64,000 bases of DNA, taken from the NCBI GenBank assembly GCA_037176725.1, contig JAZBRS010000020.1:51736001-51800000 (forward strand), written 5' to 3'. Source of the DNA: Posidonia oceanica. Taxonomy: Eukaryota > Streptophyta > Magnoliopsida > Alismatales > Posidoniaceae. Under the pieces are notes generated by a model. That model ran no database searches and was not told the DNA's origin. It saw only the letters and a program-made list of their open reading frames with translations. Positions 49,601 to 61,453 of this stretch are shown piece by piece (the first letter of the stretch is position 1; each line of letters starts with the position of its first letter). A program made the translations under genes and the position numbers.

Positions 49601-51464
49601 GGTTCTGGGCATTTGGGTGTGGATTGGGGAGTGAAATGTAGGAGTTTGGAGGCTGGAAGGGGGTTGGTTGCTGGGAGACGGAAATTGGAATTTTTCAGAG
49701 GAAGAAAGAGGGATTGGGTTCTCTCTTGCTCTCTCTGGCTCTCTCAATTCGCTCCGAAAAGGTGGTGAAGGAGAGGGAGATGGAGATGGAGATGGTTTTA
49801 ATCGGAGGGGACACTTGGGTGAAGATTTGAATTTGGTGCTTGGGGGGAAGCTGCTAAGAGGAGGGCTGGCCAGACGAGATGCGCGACAAGGCCCGGACTT
49901 ACTGCCGCAGAAGAATGAGGTACCAAAGGACGGGTGGGCTGAGAGAGGCCGTGAGTGTAGGGGTGGCAGGCGAGGTGAGTTGACGGTGGGGGGGAAATTC
50001 GGTTTTTGAAAATGAAGGGAAGGCAGCTGGCTGATGGCCGCGGGCCGCAGGAGGAAGAAGGAAGAAGAAGGAGAAGGCCAGGAAAAGAAAGAAAAGAGAA
50101 GGAGGGGAAGAAGGTGGGTTGGGTTGGGCCGAGGCTGAGAAAAAGAAGAAAGAATGAAAGGAAGGAAGGCTGTGAGGCAACAGTAGTGGGCTGGGCTGGA
50201 TGAGGAAGAAGAAGAAAAGAAGGAAGAAAAAGAAAGGGAAATTGGATTTTGGGAATAGAAAAAGTGGTTGTTTTTTAGATTAAGGTTTTTAATTAGGATT
50301 TAGAAGATTGTTTTTAATTTTTTTAATTAGGGTTTAGAGGGGTTTTAGTTTTGTTTAAGTTTTTATAATTGTTTTTCTTAGGTTTTTCTTTTAATTGTTT
50401 TTAAGTTTGTTTTAATTGTTTGTTAAGTTTTTTTTGTAATTATTTTTAGGTCAAGTCTTTTAATTGTTTTTCTTAAGTTTATATTTTAATTGTTTTTTAG
50501 GTTTGTCAATTGTTTGTTGTTGTTTTTTAATTATTTTTATCCTTGGTTCTTGGATTGTTTCTTTTTTTCTAGGATTTGCTTTTGGTTTTTTTTTTTTAAA
50601 AGGATTTTTTTCTTTTGTTTGTTTTAATTATATTTTTCTTTTGTTTGTTTTTAATTGTATTTTTCTCTTGTTTGTCTTTAATTGTATTTTTGGATTGTAT
50701 TTTTAGTATTTAGTTTCTTTTTAGCTGAATTTTTCTTCTAATTGTTTGTGTAAGTTTTTAATTGTTTTTTAAGGTTTTGATTTGTTTCTTCTTGTGTTTT
50801 CCTTTTTAATTAGAGTTTTAGGGTTTAATGTGGAAAAAGGAAAAGAAAGAAGGAAAGAAAGAAGGAAAGAAAGAAAGAAAGGAAGGGAGAAAGAAAGAAA
50901 GAAAGGGAGGGAAGGAAAGAAATTAAAGATTAAATAACATGGGATAAAATAAAATGAAATAAAAATAAAGATAAAATAAAGGGAAGAAAGAGGCATAAGT
51001 GGGGAGGAGCAAGAATGAGGTGGGCCCACTGGAGAGTAAGAAAAGAAGGAGAATAGGAAGGACGATAATGAGAAGAGGGAAAAGAATAATCGGGAGAGAG
51101 AAAAGGATAATCAGGAGAGATGAGAAGGATAAAGACTTGGATTTAGAGTGGTTTTGGGTGAGTGTGTGACCTAGGATTTGAAGTGGGATTTTGGGAGGTT
51201 TCTGGAAGGATTTTGGGTTTAAAAAAAGGGTGGTTTTACCTAGGTTTTCTAGAGGTTTTTGGGAGTAGTTTTGGTGGGAGATTCTTAGGGTTTTTGGATG
51301 GATTTTGGGTTAGAAAATGGGTGTAGTTCTAGGTTTGTTTTTGGGGTTTGTTTTGGTGTTTTGGTTTGAAAAGAAGGGTGTGATTTTGGGTTTAGGTTAA
51401 GGTTTGGTTCAGAAGCCACCAGTGAGATTCCACTAATTCAGTCTGTCAAAATGGGGTGTCTACA
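46667..51464 (-). repeat. 5' LTR of the 24-kb element
   Basis: On the minus strand TGTAGACACCCC (51464 downward) to GGGATTACTACA (46667), 4,798 bp, collinear with the 3' LTR. Plus-strand order: conserved terminal block (46989-47095), CGTTTTGCGTGC-type repeats (about 47375-47555), AGGGACCTAAATGCAA-type repeats (47590-47790), AT-rich block, GC-rich block (48650-49250), purine tract (50000-50250), T-rich block (50280-50790) and GAAA tract (50830-50930). The small length difference from the 3' LTR comes from scattered indels, for example around 48720-48900. Confidence 0.93.
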
Positions 51465-52077
51465 GTGTGTCTCTTACATTGCTTGGTTTTCCTCGCAGTT
51501 TTGCTTTGTCGCCTGCATTTGCATTAGGGCAGTGATGCTTACTGCCTGGAGTTCTTACGAACCAGGGTTCGCCCGATTTGGAACGCTGGCAGCGCTACTA
51601 AGCGCATAAACAGCATGTTTAATTTCCATACATGGCATTCATGGCACTTAAGCATTCAAAGCATGCATTTTCCAGCAAAGCGAGCGAGTTAGCCTAGAAA
51701 GACAGACTTCTCGGGCATGTTGGGGGTGCCTAACACCTTCCCCATGCTTAATAGGTGTCCTTAACCCTTCTCTGGTCTGTAATGATTTTTTGCCCTCATC
51801 TTTGGCATGAGTCATCCATTTTTGCATAGCGTTGCATCTATTTGCTTGTTTTCTATGCTTTTCCTTGGTTTTCCTCGCCTTCCCCATAATAGACTAGGTG
51901 GTGACTCCCTTTTCCTTTTTCTTTCTTTTTCCCTTTGGCTTTTTGCCTCTGTTTTCGATGTTTTGAGTCGAGTTTCCTCCTCGGATCACCCGCTAATAGT
52001 GAACCTGATTTTCCGATCGGTGCACACGAGCTCTGGCAGCGTCCATGGACGATCGTGAAACTCACGGGATCGCTACA
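51465..52077 (+). mobile_element. Second solo LTR, right part
   Basis: Resumes the LTR interrupted at 27228 (its first five bases, GTGTG, are the second target-duplication copy). It carries the conserved terminal block (51691-51780), CCGCTAATAGTGAACCTGA and the terminal GGGATCGCTACA. It ends at 52077, followed by CCCTC, the perfect partner of 24491-24495. Confidence 0.9.
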
Positions 52078-53068
52078 CCCTCGTTTCGTGCGACTTCGTA
52101 CGGGACGGTCGAAGTCCCTCCCGCTTGATTCCTCATACTGGATGGACGAGGACAAGCTTTCCTTACGCACGACTTCGTAGTTGATGTACGAAGTCCCACC
52201 TGATTAATTCCGTGTAGCTCACCTTTCGCGCGACTTCGTACCAGACGGACAAATTCCCACCTGATTTATTCCTCGTATCGGACGGAGGAGGACAAGTTCT
52301 CCTTTCGCGCGTCTTCTTACCGAATGGACGAAGACCTGCCTACTTGATTCCTCGTACCAGACAGATGAGTACAAGCTCTCCTTTCGTGTGACTTCATCCA
52401 GGACGAATGAAGTCCCGCGTGCTTGATTCCTCGTACCAGACGGACGAGGAGAAGCACTCCATTCGCGTGACTTCATACTGGCCGGACGAAGTCTCGTGTG
52501 CTTGATTCCTTCATACGGACGAGGACATTCTTTCGTTTCATGCGACTTCGTACCGAACGGATGAAGTCCCGCCTACTTGATTCATCATACAGGACGGATG
52601 AGGACCAACCCTCCTTTCGCGCGACTTTGTACCGAACGGACGAAGTCCAGTCTGCTTGATTCCTCGTACTAGACGGACGAGGACAAGCCCACCAATCACG
52701 CGACTTCGTACCGGACAAACGAAGTCCAGCCTGCTTGACTCCTCGTACCAGACGGACGAAGTCCCGCCTACTCGATATCTCGTTGTGGACGAAAGAGGAC
52801 ATGCTTTTCTTTTGCTTGACTTCGTACCGGACGGACGAAGTCCCGCCTACTTGATTCCTCATAACGGACGGACAAGGACAAGCACTCCATTCGCGCGACT
52901 TCATACCGGACGGACGAAGTCCCGCCTCCATGATTCATCGTACAGGACAAACGAGGACAAGCCCTCCTTTCGTGCGACTTCGTACTGGACGGACGAAGTC
53001 CAGCCTGCTTGATTCCTTGTACTTGATGGATGAGGACAAGCCCTCCTTTCACTCGACTTCGTACCAGG
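52078..53068. repeat. 79-bp stem-loop satellite, array segment C
   Basis: About 12 monomers in the same orientation and phase as segment B. Includes a perfect GACTTCGT...ACGAAGTC dyad at 52818-52842. A few monomers are shortened (near 52215 and 52515). The array is cut at 53068 by the next LTR; whether it resumes beyond the window is unknown. Confidence 0.95.
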
Positions 53069-55463
53069 TGTAGACACTCCATTTTGACAAGTTGAATCAA
53101 TGGAATCCTTCTAGTGGCTTCTGAACCCAAACCAAGACCCAAAACCACATCTTTCTTTTCAAATCAAACCCAAAACTAAACCTGGAATCACACCCATTTC
53201 CTAAACCTAGAAAACCACCCAAAAACCATAGGAAAACCCATCCTTCCTAACCTAGAAAACCCTCCAAAAAATCCTTAGAATTTCAAACCAAAACCACTCC
53301 CACAAACCCTAGAAAACCTAGGTAAAACCCCCCTTTTTTCTAGCTCCCAAAACCCTTCCAAAACCTTCCAAAATCCCACCTCAAACCCTAGGTTAAACAC
53401 TAGAAACCTTAGGCCACACACTCACCCAATCCCACTCCATTTCCAAGCCTCTATCCCCTTCATCTCTCCAAATTATCCTTTTCTCTCTCCCAAATTATTC
53501 TTTTCTCTCTCCTCTCTATTTTCCCTCTTATTCTCCTTCTTTTCCTTCCCTTTTCTCTCCTTTTCTTGCTTGGCAGTGGGCCCACCTCGTGCATCTCTCC
53601 CTTCTATATTTTATCTGTATTTTTATTTGATCTTTATCTTATCTCTTGATTTTCTAATATTTAATTTCTTTCTTCCCCTCCCTTTCTTCTTTCTTTCTTT
53701 ATTTCCTTCTTTTCTTCTTCCTCTCCTTTTCCTTTTCCTTTCTTCCACTAAACTTTTAAAACTCTAATTAAAAAAGGAAAACAAAAGAGAAATAAACCAA
53801 AACCTTAAAAAGAAATAATTAAAAACTTGGATAAACAATTAAAAGAAAAACCCAACTAAAACCAACTAAAAAACTAAGAATGCAATCTAAGAAAATACAA
53901 AACAAACAAGAGGAAAATGCTATTAAAAACAAACGAAAGAAAAATATAATCAAAACAAAAAAAGAAGAACCCAATTAAAAATAACAACAAATCAAAAGCA
54001 AATCCTAGAAAAAAAGAAACAATTAAAAAACCCTAAGATAAGTAATTAAAAAAATAATTAACAAATCTAAGGAAATAGTTAAAACTTAAAACAATTTAAA
54101 AGACTTAATTAAAAAGAAAAAGAGGAAAAACTTAACAAGAAAAACTTAACTTAAAAATAGTTAAAAAACTTAACAAACATTTAAAACAAAATTAAAAAAT
54201 AATTTAAAGAAAGCTTAAGAAAAACCCTAAAAACTAAAATCAAAGCTAAAACCCCTCTCAACCCTAATTAACTAATTAAAAAACAATCCTTTAAAAACCT
54301 TATTAAAAATCCTAACCTAAAAGCAACTACTTTAAAATATCTCCAAATCTTCTTATTTTATTTTAATTTTTTCTTCCTTTTCTTTCTTCCCTTTTTTTCT
54401 TTCTTCCCCATCTCATTCCTTTCTTTCTTATATTTCTTTTCCCTTTTTTGGTCCGGCCCGACCCACCTGCCTCCTGCCTTCTCCCCTCCTCTCCTTCTTT
54501 TCTTTTTTTCTTTCTTTCTTTCACACATGCATGAGCTCAGTCCACCTGCTTCCTCCTCCTTTCCTTCTTCTTCCTTCTTCTTCTGCTTCTTCTTCTCTCC
54601 CGCGAAGCTGCAACAGCATTCCCTCTCGGATTTAAAATCCAAATCTCCCCCTCCATCACCTCCAGCAACAGATCCCACTCCTCTCTCACCCTCTCTTAGC
54701 TTTCCCATCTTCTCTTCGACGGCATTAATGCAAGCGTTGCCTCGCCAGTCACAGCCATCAGCTGTAGTTCTCTGCGCCGGTGGAATTTGAAATCCACAGC
54801 TCGCGCCCACCCGTTCCAATGCCTCTGTTAAAACCAGCCCTTCAGCCTTTCCGTCACCACCTTTTGCCATCTGAGTGCAGCAGCCAGAGAGAGTGTGAGA
54901 GCCCCAGAATTCCCTTCCTCCCCCTCTGCAAAAATTCAGCATCTTCCTCCTCCTCCTTCCCTCTGAAATTCAGCCCTCCACAGACCTTCAAACCCCAGCA
55001 AATCCATCCCCAAACTTCACTCGACATCCAGCAATTCATCTCCACCCATTCCATTCCCTGAATCAACCCAGAAACACCAAAAACTCCTCCATTCTCCTCC
55101 ACAAAACTCATCACCTTCCACCCCAGAACTTCCAACGCTACAGACCCCAAAACTCTCCCCAAATCCTTCCCCTCAACTCACTATAACACCACCTTTCCAG
55201 CCCTCCCAAGCTTCAGCCCAGCAACTCACCACAGCCTGAACCATCCACCACAAACACCTATACCAACTTCTGTCTAGAATCCACCCAGCCAGCAAATTTC
55301 CTCCACAGACCTTCACAGCCCAATTCGAGCACTTCCTCACCCTCACCGAACACCCAGCTACCCACTAGTACCCTCCCGTCAGCTCGAGGAGCAACATATC
55401 ACCTCCCCCACCTCCGGCAATCTCTACAACACCCAAAAGAGCCAACTTCTCCCTCCGGTCTGC
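53069..55463 (+). mobile_element. Third LTR, 5' part, interrupted by the next element
   Basis: Starts TGTAGACACTCC and follows the compartment order of the solo LTR at 6984: A/C-rich start, pyrimidine tract (53460-53750), A-rich block (53760-54330), CT block (54360-54600), C-rich block. Its sequence stops at 55463 in CTCCGGTCTGC, corresponding to the CGTCGGTCTGC|AGAGCTC stretch near 9405-9421 of the solo LTR, so the remainder should continue after the inserted element, outside the window. Confidence 0.85.
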
Positions 55464-58400
55464 TGTTGACACCCCATCTTGGCAGGCCTAGACCCTTGGA
55501 GCCCTCTTGTTGATTGCTGGATCAAACCCCAACCAAACCCTAGCCCTAACCCTCCTCTCAACCCTTCAAAATCAGCCCATTTTGGCCTAAACCTCTATCC
55601 CCCTTCCCAACCTCAAAACCTAACCAAAATTCATAGGAAAACCCACCACTATCCACTCAACAAACCTACCCAAAAACCTAGGAATTTCCAAGCCTGACCC
55701 ATTCCCAAAAACCCTAGAAAACTTAGGTGAAACTACCCTTTTTCTATACCTTGAAACCCCTCCAAAACCTCCTTAAAATCAAACCAAAATTTCAGACCCA
55801 AGACTTCAAAACCTAGACTACCCACCCACCAATTTTCACCCCATTCCAAGACCATTAAGACCTCCATTCACTCAAATTATCCTTTTCTCTCTCCGAGATT
55901 ATCGTTTTCTCTCTCCTCTCTCTCTCCTGATTATCATCTCCCTTTTTCCCCCCTTCTCATCCTTTTTTGGGTCTGACTGTGGGCCCCCTCTGAGCTTCTA
56001 CCCTTCCTCTATCTTATCCTGGTTTTTACTTTATTTTTAACACTTTTTTCTGAATTTTTAAAAATCGTTTTCCTCCAATCTATCCTTTTTCCTTTTATTC
56101 CCCTTTTTATTCCATTTCTTCCCTCCTTCTCTTTTCCTTTTCTCCCTTTTGCAAAAATCCACAAAAACCCATAAAAATCTGTAAAATCTCAAAACATAAA
56201 ACAAACAAATCAGTGCACTAAGAAAAACAATTAAAAATGTTAAACAAGCAATCAACAACTTAAACTTAACTTAAGCAAGCTAAAAAGAAAACCAAGCATG
56301 CAAACTAAAAAATGCAAAAAAAATCAAAAGAAAACACTGAAAAATCAAGGAAAAAGCTAAAATAAAATCCAAATCCACCAAAGGTAAAAACCCATCAGAG
56401 GAATTAAAAAACAAACCCAAAAAGAAAAATTAAAAAATCAAATACTAGAACAAGTAATTAAGAAAGGCAAAAGACTTAACCTAACAAACATAAGAAAAAC
56501 AAGTTAAAAACTTAATTAAAAAAGAAAAGAAAACACATCTGAAAAGCTTAAAAACACCCTATCAAACCAGAAAAATCCAACTAAAAACTTCAAGAAAAAC
56601 CCATAAATAAAAAATCAAGACATAACTTAATAGACTTAAGAAAGAAAAACCCTAAGAAGACTACAACTTTAAAATCTAAAACCAACCCTAAATTAATACG
56701 AAATAAATCCTAAAAAAACCCTAATCAATGCCCTAAGTGTCCAACAAAAGAAATAAAATTTTTAAAATAATTTAAAAAGGGATTAACAAACATTTAAACA
56801 AGTGAAAACTAATTAAAAGCAAAACTAAAACCCTAAAACCCTAATCAAGCCCAAAACCCATTCAAACCACACTAATTAACCAAAAGAAGTCATTAAAAAA
56901 TCTGATCAAGATCCTAATTCATAGCACAAGCACCCTAATATTTTACTTATTTTTAATTTACTTTTTTCTATTTTATTTCTCTTCCTTTCCCTTTCTTTCT
57001 TTCTTCCTTTTCTCTCTTCTTTCTTCCTTTCTTTCCCTGCCGGGCCCGTCAGCCCATATCTCTTTTCCTTCTTTTTTTTCTTCTTTTTTTTCTTCCTCTC
57101 GGCCCGCAGCGCAGTCCGGCCCATGCCTCTTCTTCTTCCTTCTTCTTCCGCAGCTCAACGTTTTTTCTTCAGCATTTTCTCTCCCGCGACCGGCTGCAAC
57201 AGCTCTCCCTCCACCCATTCAAATTTCGAAGCCTTCAATCCTTTCATCTACAGCGTCCGCCGCTCTCTCATCTCTCAGCACCGATTCCGGGAGGCTTTAA
57301 TTGCCTGTCGTCTCGCCGGCATTCGCCTCTTGTCTGCTGCAGTACTCGCGCCGGAGAAATTCGAAAATCACCAGCGCGCGCACCGGCAGCCCTCGGCCTG
57401 ATATAAGCATCCATTTCTCCCCTCCTTCAGAGACCTTTTGCCATCCGAGAGTGAGCGTCGGATCAGAGAGGCATCAGTGCGAATTCCACCTTCTTTTCCC
57501 CACCTGAAACAGCTTCTGATCTCTTCCTCTTCACCCTCCGTTTCGAGAGAAAAGGGAGCAGTGAGGGTAGAGTTTGAGAGTCCCTGTGACATCCCGGAGA
57601 GAGCCCTCCATTCCTGAGCAATCTCCACCCAGACCCCTCTCATCTCCTTTCAGAAATCCCCAGCAGACCCTCCCCCATCTCTTCCAATAATCCAGCAACC
57701 TTCACAGCCTCCACACTTCTCCCAATTACTCCCCCAAGTTCACCCAAAACCCAGCCATTTCCCAGCCTCATTCTCCGGCCATTCCACCCACTGAAACCAC
57801 CTAAAACCTCCCAGAGACACCCTGATCACCAGACCTGCAACCCAACTCCATTCTCTCACAATTCCCATCACTCCAGCCCGCAACTCCCCCCCAAACTTCA
57901 CCCAGTCACTCACCAGGCCTCCAACTTTCTAAAGCCCCCGGCCTCGAACCCAACCGCTCACCACAGCTTCCAAACTCCACCACAAACACTTACGCCACTC
58001 ACTGATCAGAAAACCAGCCGACTTCCAATCTCCGCCTACAGCCTCCCAAAAAACAATTCAACCACCCAGAACCACTCCCCGCACCTCCAGCAATCTCCCA
58101 GAACGCTCCATCCAAGCCGGCGAGCAGCGGACACCTCCCTCAGCCTCCGGCAGCATCCTCTGAACCCAGAAAAGCCGAAACGTTACCTGAGCTGTAGAAC
58201 TTCGGCCCGGTCGATCAGGAAGCACCGGAGGGACGTTCTGAAGCGATTCCAACCTCCGCGAGCAGCCGGCAACGTCTGCAGCAACCAGACGGCCTCCACC
58301 GGCGACAGCTGAAGTCACTGACGTCGGGGGAACGACTCAGGCGCGGGAAAAGGTAATCACTACTTCCCCTAGCTTCCTCTCCTTCTTCTCTTGCTTCCCC

Positions 58401-58667
58401 AGCCTTTAGAATAGGCTTTCCGGACCTCCTGCTCCGTCATCAGCTCGCCGGACAGTCCTCCTTCTCCGGCGCCGGCTGCTTTTCCTCCGGACACTCCGAC
58501 CAGCAGAGCGAGTTCCAGTCGACCCCCGGAGCTCCGGACGATCGCCGACGTTGCTCTCCGCCTTCCCGCGCATCCTCAGCCTCCCCTGTCGACGGCACGA
58601 GCTCTGGAAGCTTTGTGCTACAGTGCTCGTCGCCGTCGACGATCAACACTGTTCACTTATTTTTCAG

Positions 58668-58676
58668 TTTATATAG
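58668..58676 (+). promoter_or_regulatory. Possible TATA box of the LTR promoter
   Basis: TTTATATAG lies directly after the GC-rich block and before the long T-rich region. Position fits an LTR promoter, but only the motif supports it. Confidence 0.25.
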
Positions 58677-60479
58677 TTTTAGGGTAAATATTGCATGTCT
58701 GTCCTAAGTTTCCTCATTTTTGCATTCCAGTCCTTATTTCATTTATCCTGCTTGGTTTTTAATTAAATACTTTGCTAAATTGCACGATCTGTTTATGTTT
58801 TTCAGTATTTACAAGTTGATCCATCTACTGTGTTGTGCTGCTTTAATATTTTGTAGTTTAGTCCTCCTGTTTTCAGTTTTTGCACTTAAGTCCTGCACTT
58901 AATCAGTTCATTTATTTACTTATATTTTACCATACTGCATTGCATCCTGGCCCCTTGCATGTTTTTATTTTTGCATTTAAGTCCCATGCACTGTTAGAAC
59001 TTAGGATTATTTTTTATTTTTGCATACTGCATTGCATTCCAAGTCCCTGCATTTTTCTGTTTTTGCATTTGAGTACATGCACTGTAGAAACTTAGGTTCT
59101 GATTTTTATTTTTGGTTGATGCATTGCATATTTGCCCCTCTACTTTATCATATTTGCAGTTAGGTCCATTTTAAATGGACAGTAACTATGCTGCATGCAT
59201 TTTAACTTACTGCATTGCATTTTTAACCCCATATTTTCCAGAAATTGCACTGTGGTCCTGTCATTTAATTTTCAGAGCATATTTTCCATACTAAATTGCA
59301 TTTTCAACCCCTGCATGTTTTCAAAACCACACTTAGGTCCCTGCATGCTTTAAAAATCATGTGAAAAGACCATTTTGCCCCTAGGTTGCATTTTAGCCCC
59401 TATGCCTACCAAATTTCATACAGACCTTCCACTAGTACCCTCAGACCCCCCAGGACCTTGTTTTCTGGAAAATTTGCATCTTAGACCCTAGATTTTTTTA
59501 AAATTGCACTCTGACCCCTTTTGGTTTCAAAATCTCTTTCAAAGCATACCTTCTTTTCAAAACACCTTTCTGAGCCTAGTTTTTTGCCAAATAGACCCTT
59601 GTCTTCCCCTGTTTTCAAAATCCTCTCCTGTGGAACCCTGTTTTCTGGGAAATTTGCATTTTTAGCCCCTCTTCTTTTTCAAAATACTTTCTGAAATCCT
59701 AGTTTTTTTTCCCAGCTTCTTTTCTTTACTTTTTCTTGCTTTTGCATGCATTCTGCATCCATTTAGTCTTGCATTTTAGCATCTTCTTGCACACACTAAG
59801 CACTCCTAGCTCCCTTTCACTTGGGAGGACCCTTTTGCACATCCCTAGGACCTCCTGAACACCTAGATCTGTTCTTCTCCCCTGTTCTGGCCCTTCTACC
59901 TTGGAGCTGCGATATCTTCCAATCCAGCCGTTGGATCTTCTCAAGTGAGCTGCCCAAGCGACCGCAGCGAAGCGCTCTTCAGCATAGACCAGACAGATTT
60001 CAGATCAGGCTCCTGGATTTCCTGGTATGTCCTCCTGAACCCCTGCATTGCATTCATTTGCATGGCATTTGCACAGTTTTCCTTGTTTTCGCTTTCTGTC
60101 TCTTTGAGCATGTAGAATAGGACTTCCCCTTTCTGCTTGTCTATTCAAATCCTCGTTTCGCGTTTCCCTGTGTGTTTCGTGTTGCGTTCTCCTTGGATTT
60201 GCCACTTTATGTGACTTTCTTCCCCTTTTTCCACGATCCGATCGCATCGCGAGCTTTGGGCAGCATGCGAGACACACCGTGGAACGGTTTAGTGGGAAAC
60301 AGTCGCAAAGAGGTGGTAATCCCTCCATTTGCCCCTTCTCCCCTCAGTAGGTCTTCACACCTACTCTGAGTGGTCCTAAACAGCGTTTGTTCTTATACAC
60401 ACGTTGTTTTGCCTCCCCTTTGACCCCTTTTAATCTCTTTCTGCATTCTTGCATTTGCATGGCTTTTTCGAGGATTTTG

Positions 60480-60795
60480 CTTCGCTGTTTTGGCACCGTT
60501 TCGCGTGCCCGCCCTCGTTTTCGCTCCGTTTTGCGTGCCTATCTGTTTTCTTGTCTCGTTTTGCGCACTGTCTTGCCTTCTCGTTTGTTTTGCGTGCCGG
60601 TTTTATTCTTTCGCCCCGTTTTGCGTACCCTTCTGTTTTCTCGTCCTGTTTTGCGTACCTTCCTGCTCTCTTGTCTCGTTTTGCGCGCTGCCTTGTTTTC
60701 TGCTCGTTTTGCGTGACGATTTGCTCTTTTGCATCGTTTTGCGTGCGTTGTTCGCTTTCCGCCTCGTTTTGCGTGTTTCGCGCCGTTTTCTCTTG
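60480..60795. repeat. Expanded CGTTTTGCGTGC repeat array
   Basis: About ten copies of a unit near 30 bp built on CGTTTTGCGTGCC followed by a TTTTCTTGTCTC-like spacer. Unit length wobbles more than in the solo LTR. CG dinucleotides are better preserved than in older LTRs, fitting a recent insertion. Confidence 0.85.
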
Positions 60796-61058
60796 CATGT
60801 CGATCCCATTGCATGATTTTCACGCTGTTTTGTTTTCTCGCTTGCATTTGCATATAGGGCTATGATGCTTACTGCCTGGAGTTCTCACGAGCTAGGTTTC
60901 GCCTAGTTCGGAACACAGACAGCGTAGCTGAGCGCTTAGAGAGCACGTTTACTTCCTTGCATTGTTTTTTCCCACTTAGAGCACTCCTTGAGCATTCATT
61001 TAGGCATTCATAGGCACATAGGCATTCAATCCTGCATCTTTCTGCGTATGCGAGCGTA

Positions 61059-61150
61059 AGCCTAGAAAGACCGATTTTCGGGCGTGTCGGGGGTGCCTAA
61101 TACCTTCCCCGCACGTAACAGGAGTCCTTACCCTGTCTTTTGGCCCGCAA
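61059..61150 (+). promoter_or_regulatory. Conserved block near LTR 3' end (right-edge element)
   Basis: GCCTAGAAAGACCGAT, GTGTCGGGGGTGCCTAA, TACCTTCCCCGCACG and TAACAGGAGTCCTTACCC, the same block as at 12321-12415. It is followed about 155 bp later by GTGGCGACTCTG (61306-61317), a copy of the PBS start inside the LTR. Confidence 0.6.
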
Positions 61151-61433
61151 TGACCGTACCGCCCTTATCCTAGGCTAGAGTCATCTCATTTGCATTTGTT
61201 TGCATTTGTTTCCCTTTGCATTGCTTTGCTTTGCATTTATTGCTCGGTTTTGCGCGTTAATTCACGCATTACCCCGGTTTTCCTCGTCTTCCGTTAATAG
61301 ACGTGGTGGCGACTCTGATTTGTCTTATCTTTTCCTTTTTCTCCTCGATTTTAAGTGTTTTTCGAGTTGAGCCTCTTCCTCGGATCTCAATCGCCGCTAA
61401 ATAGCGAGCCTGGTTCCGATCGGGATCGCTACA

Positions 61434-61453
61434 GTGGCGACTCTGCTGGGGAC
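61434..61453 (+). promoter_or_regulatory. Primer-binding site
   Basis: TGGCGACTCTGCTGGGGAC begins one base after the LTR end. It resembles the complement of a plant tRNA-Arg 3' end with about two mismatches, as reported for Ogre-type elements. This comparison is from memory. Confidence 0.8.

Larger units (their letters stand above)
27229..51464 (-). mobile_element. Complete 24.2-kb Tat/Ogre-lineage Ty3/gypsy retrotransposon
   Basis: Minus strand, LTR to LTR, 24,236 bp, inside the second solo LTR. Order on the minus strand: 5' LTR (51464-46667), PBS, leader, gag, protease, G-patch-like segment, linker, RT, RNase H, archaeal-type RNase H, integrase, spacer, accessory ORF, hairpin-rich 3' UTR, polypurine tract, 3' LTR (32097-27229). 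Dual RNase H, the DNGSGLNVC protease motif, the G-patch-like segment and long LTRs place it in the Tat/Ogre group. Internal region is 14.6 kb. All coding parts carry stops or frameshifts, so it is non-autonomous today. Confidence 0.93.
55464..61433 (+). repeat. 5' LTR of the right-edge element
   Basis: TGTTGACACCCC to GGGATCGCTACA, 5,970 bp, at the long end for plant LTRs. Compartments: A/C-rich start (55464-55850), CT tract (55870-56150), A-rich block (56150-56940), CT tract (56980-57150), GC-rich CpG-containing block (57160-58650), T-rich block with GCATTTTAG/AGTCC words (58680-59760), expanded CGTTTTGCGTGC repeats (60480-60795), conserved block (61059-61150), terminal CCGCTAAATAGCGAGCCTGG. 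ORFs found here fall in biased composition and are not credible genes. Confidence 0.92.
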
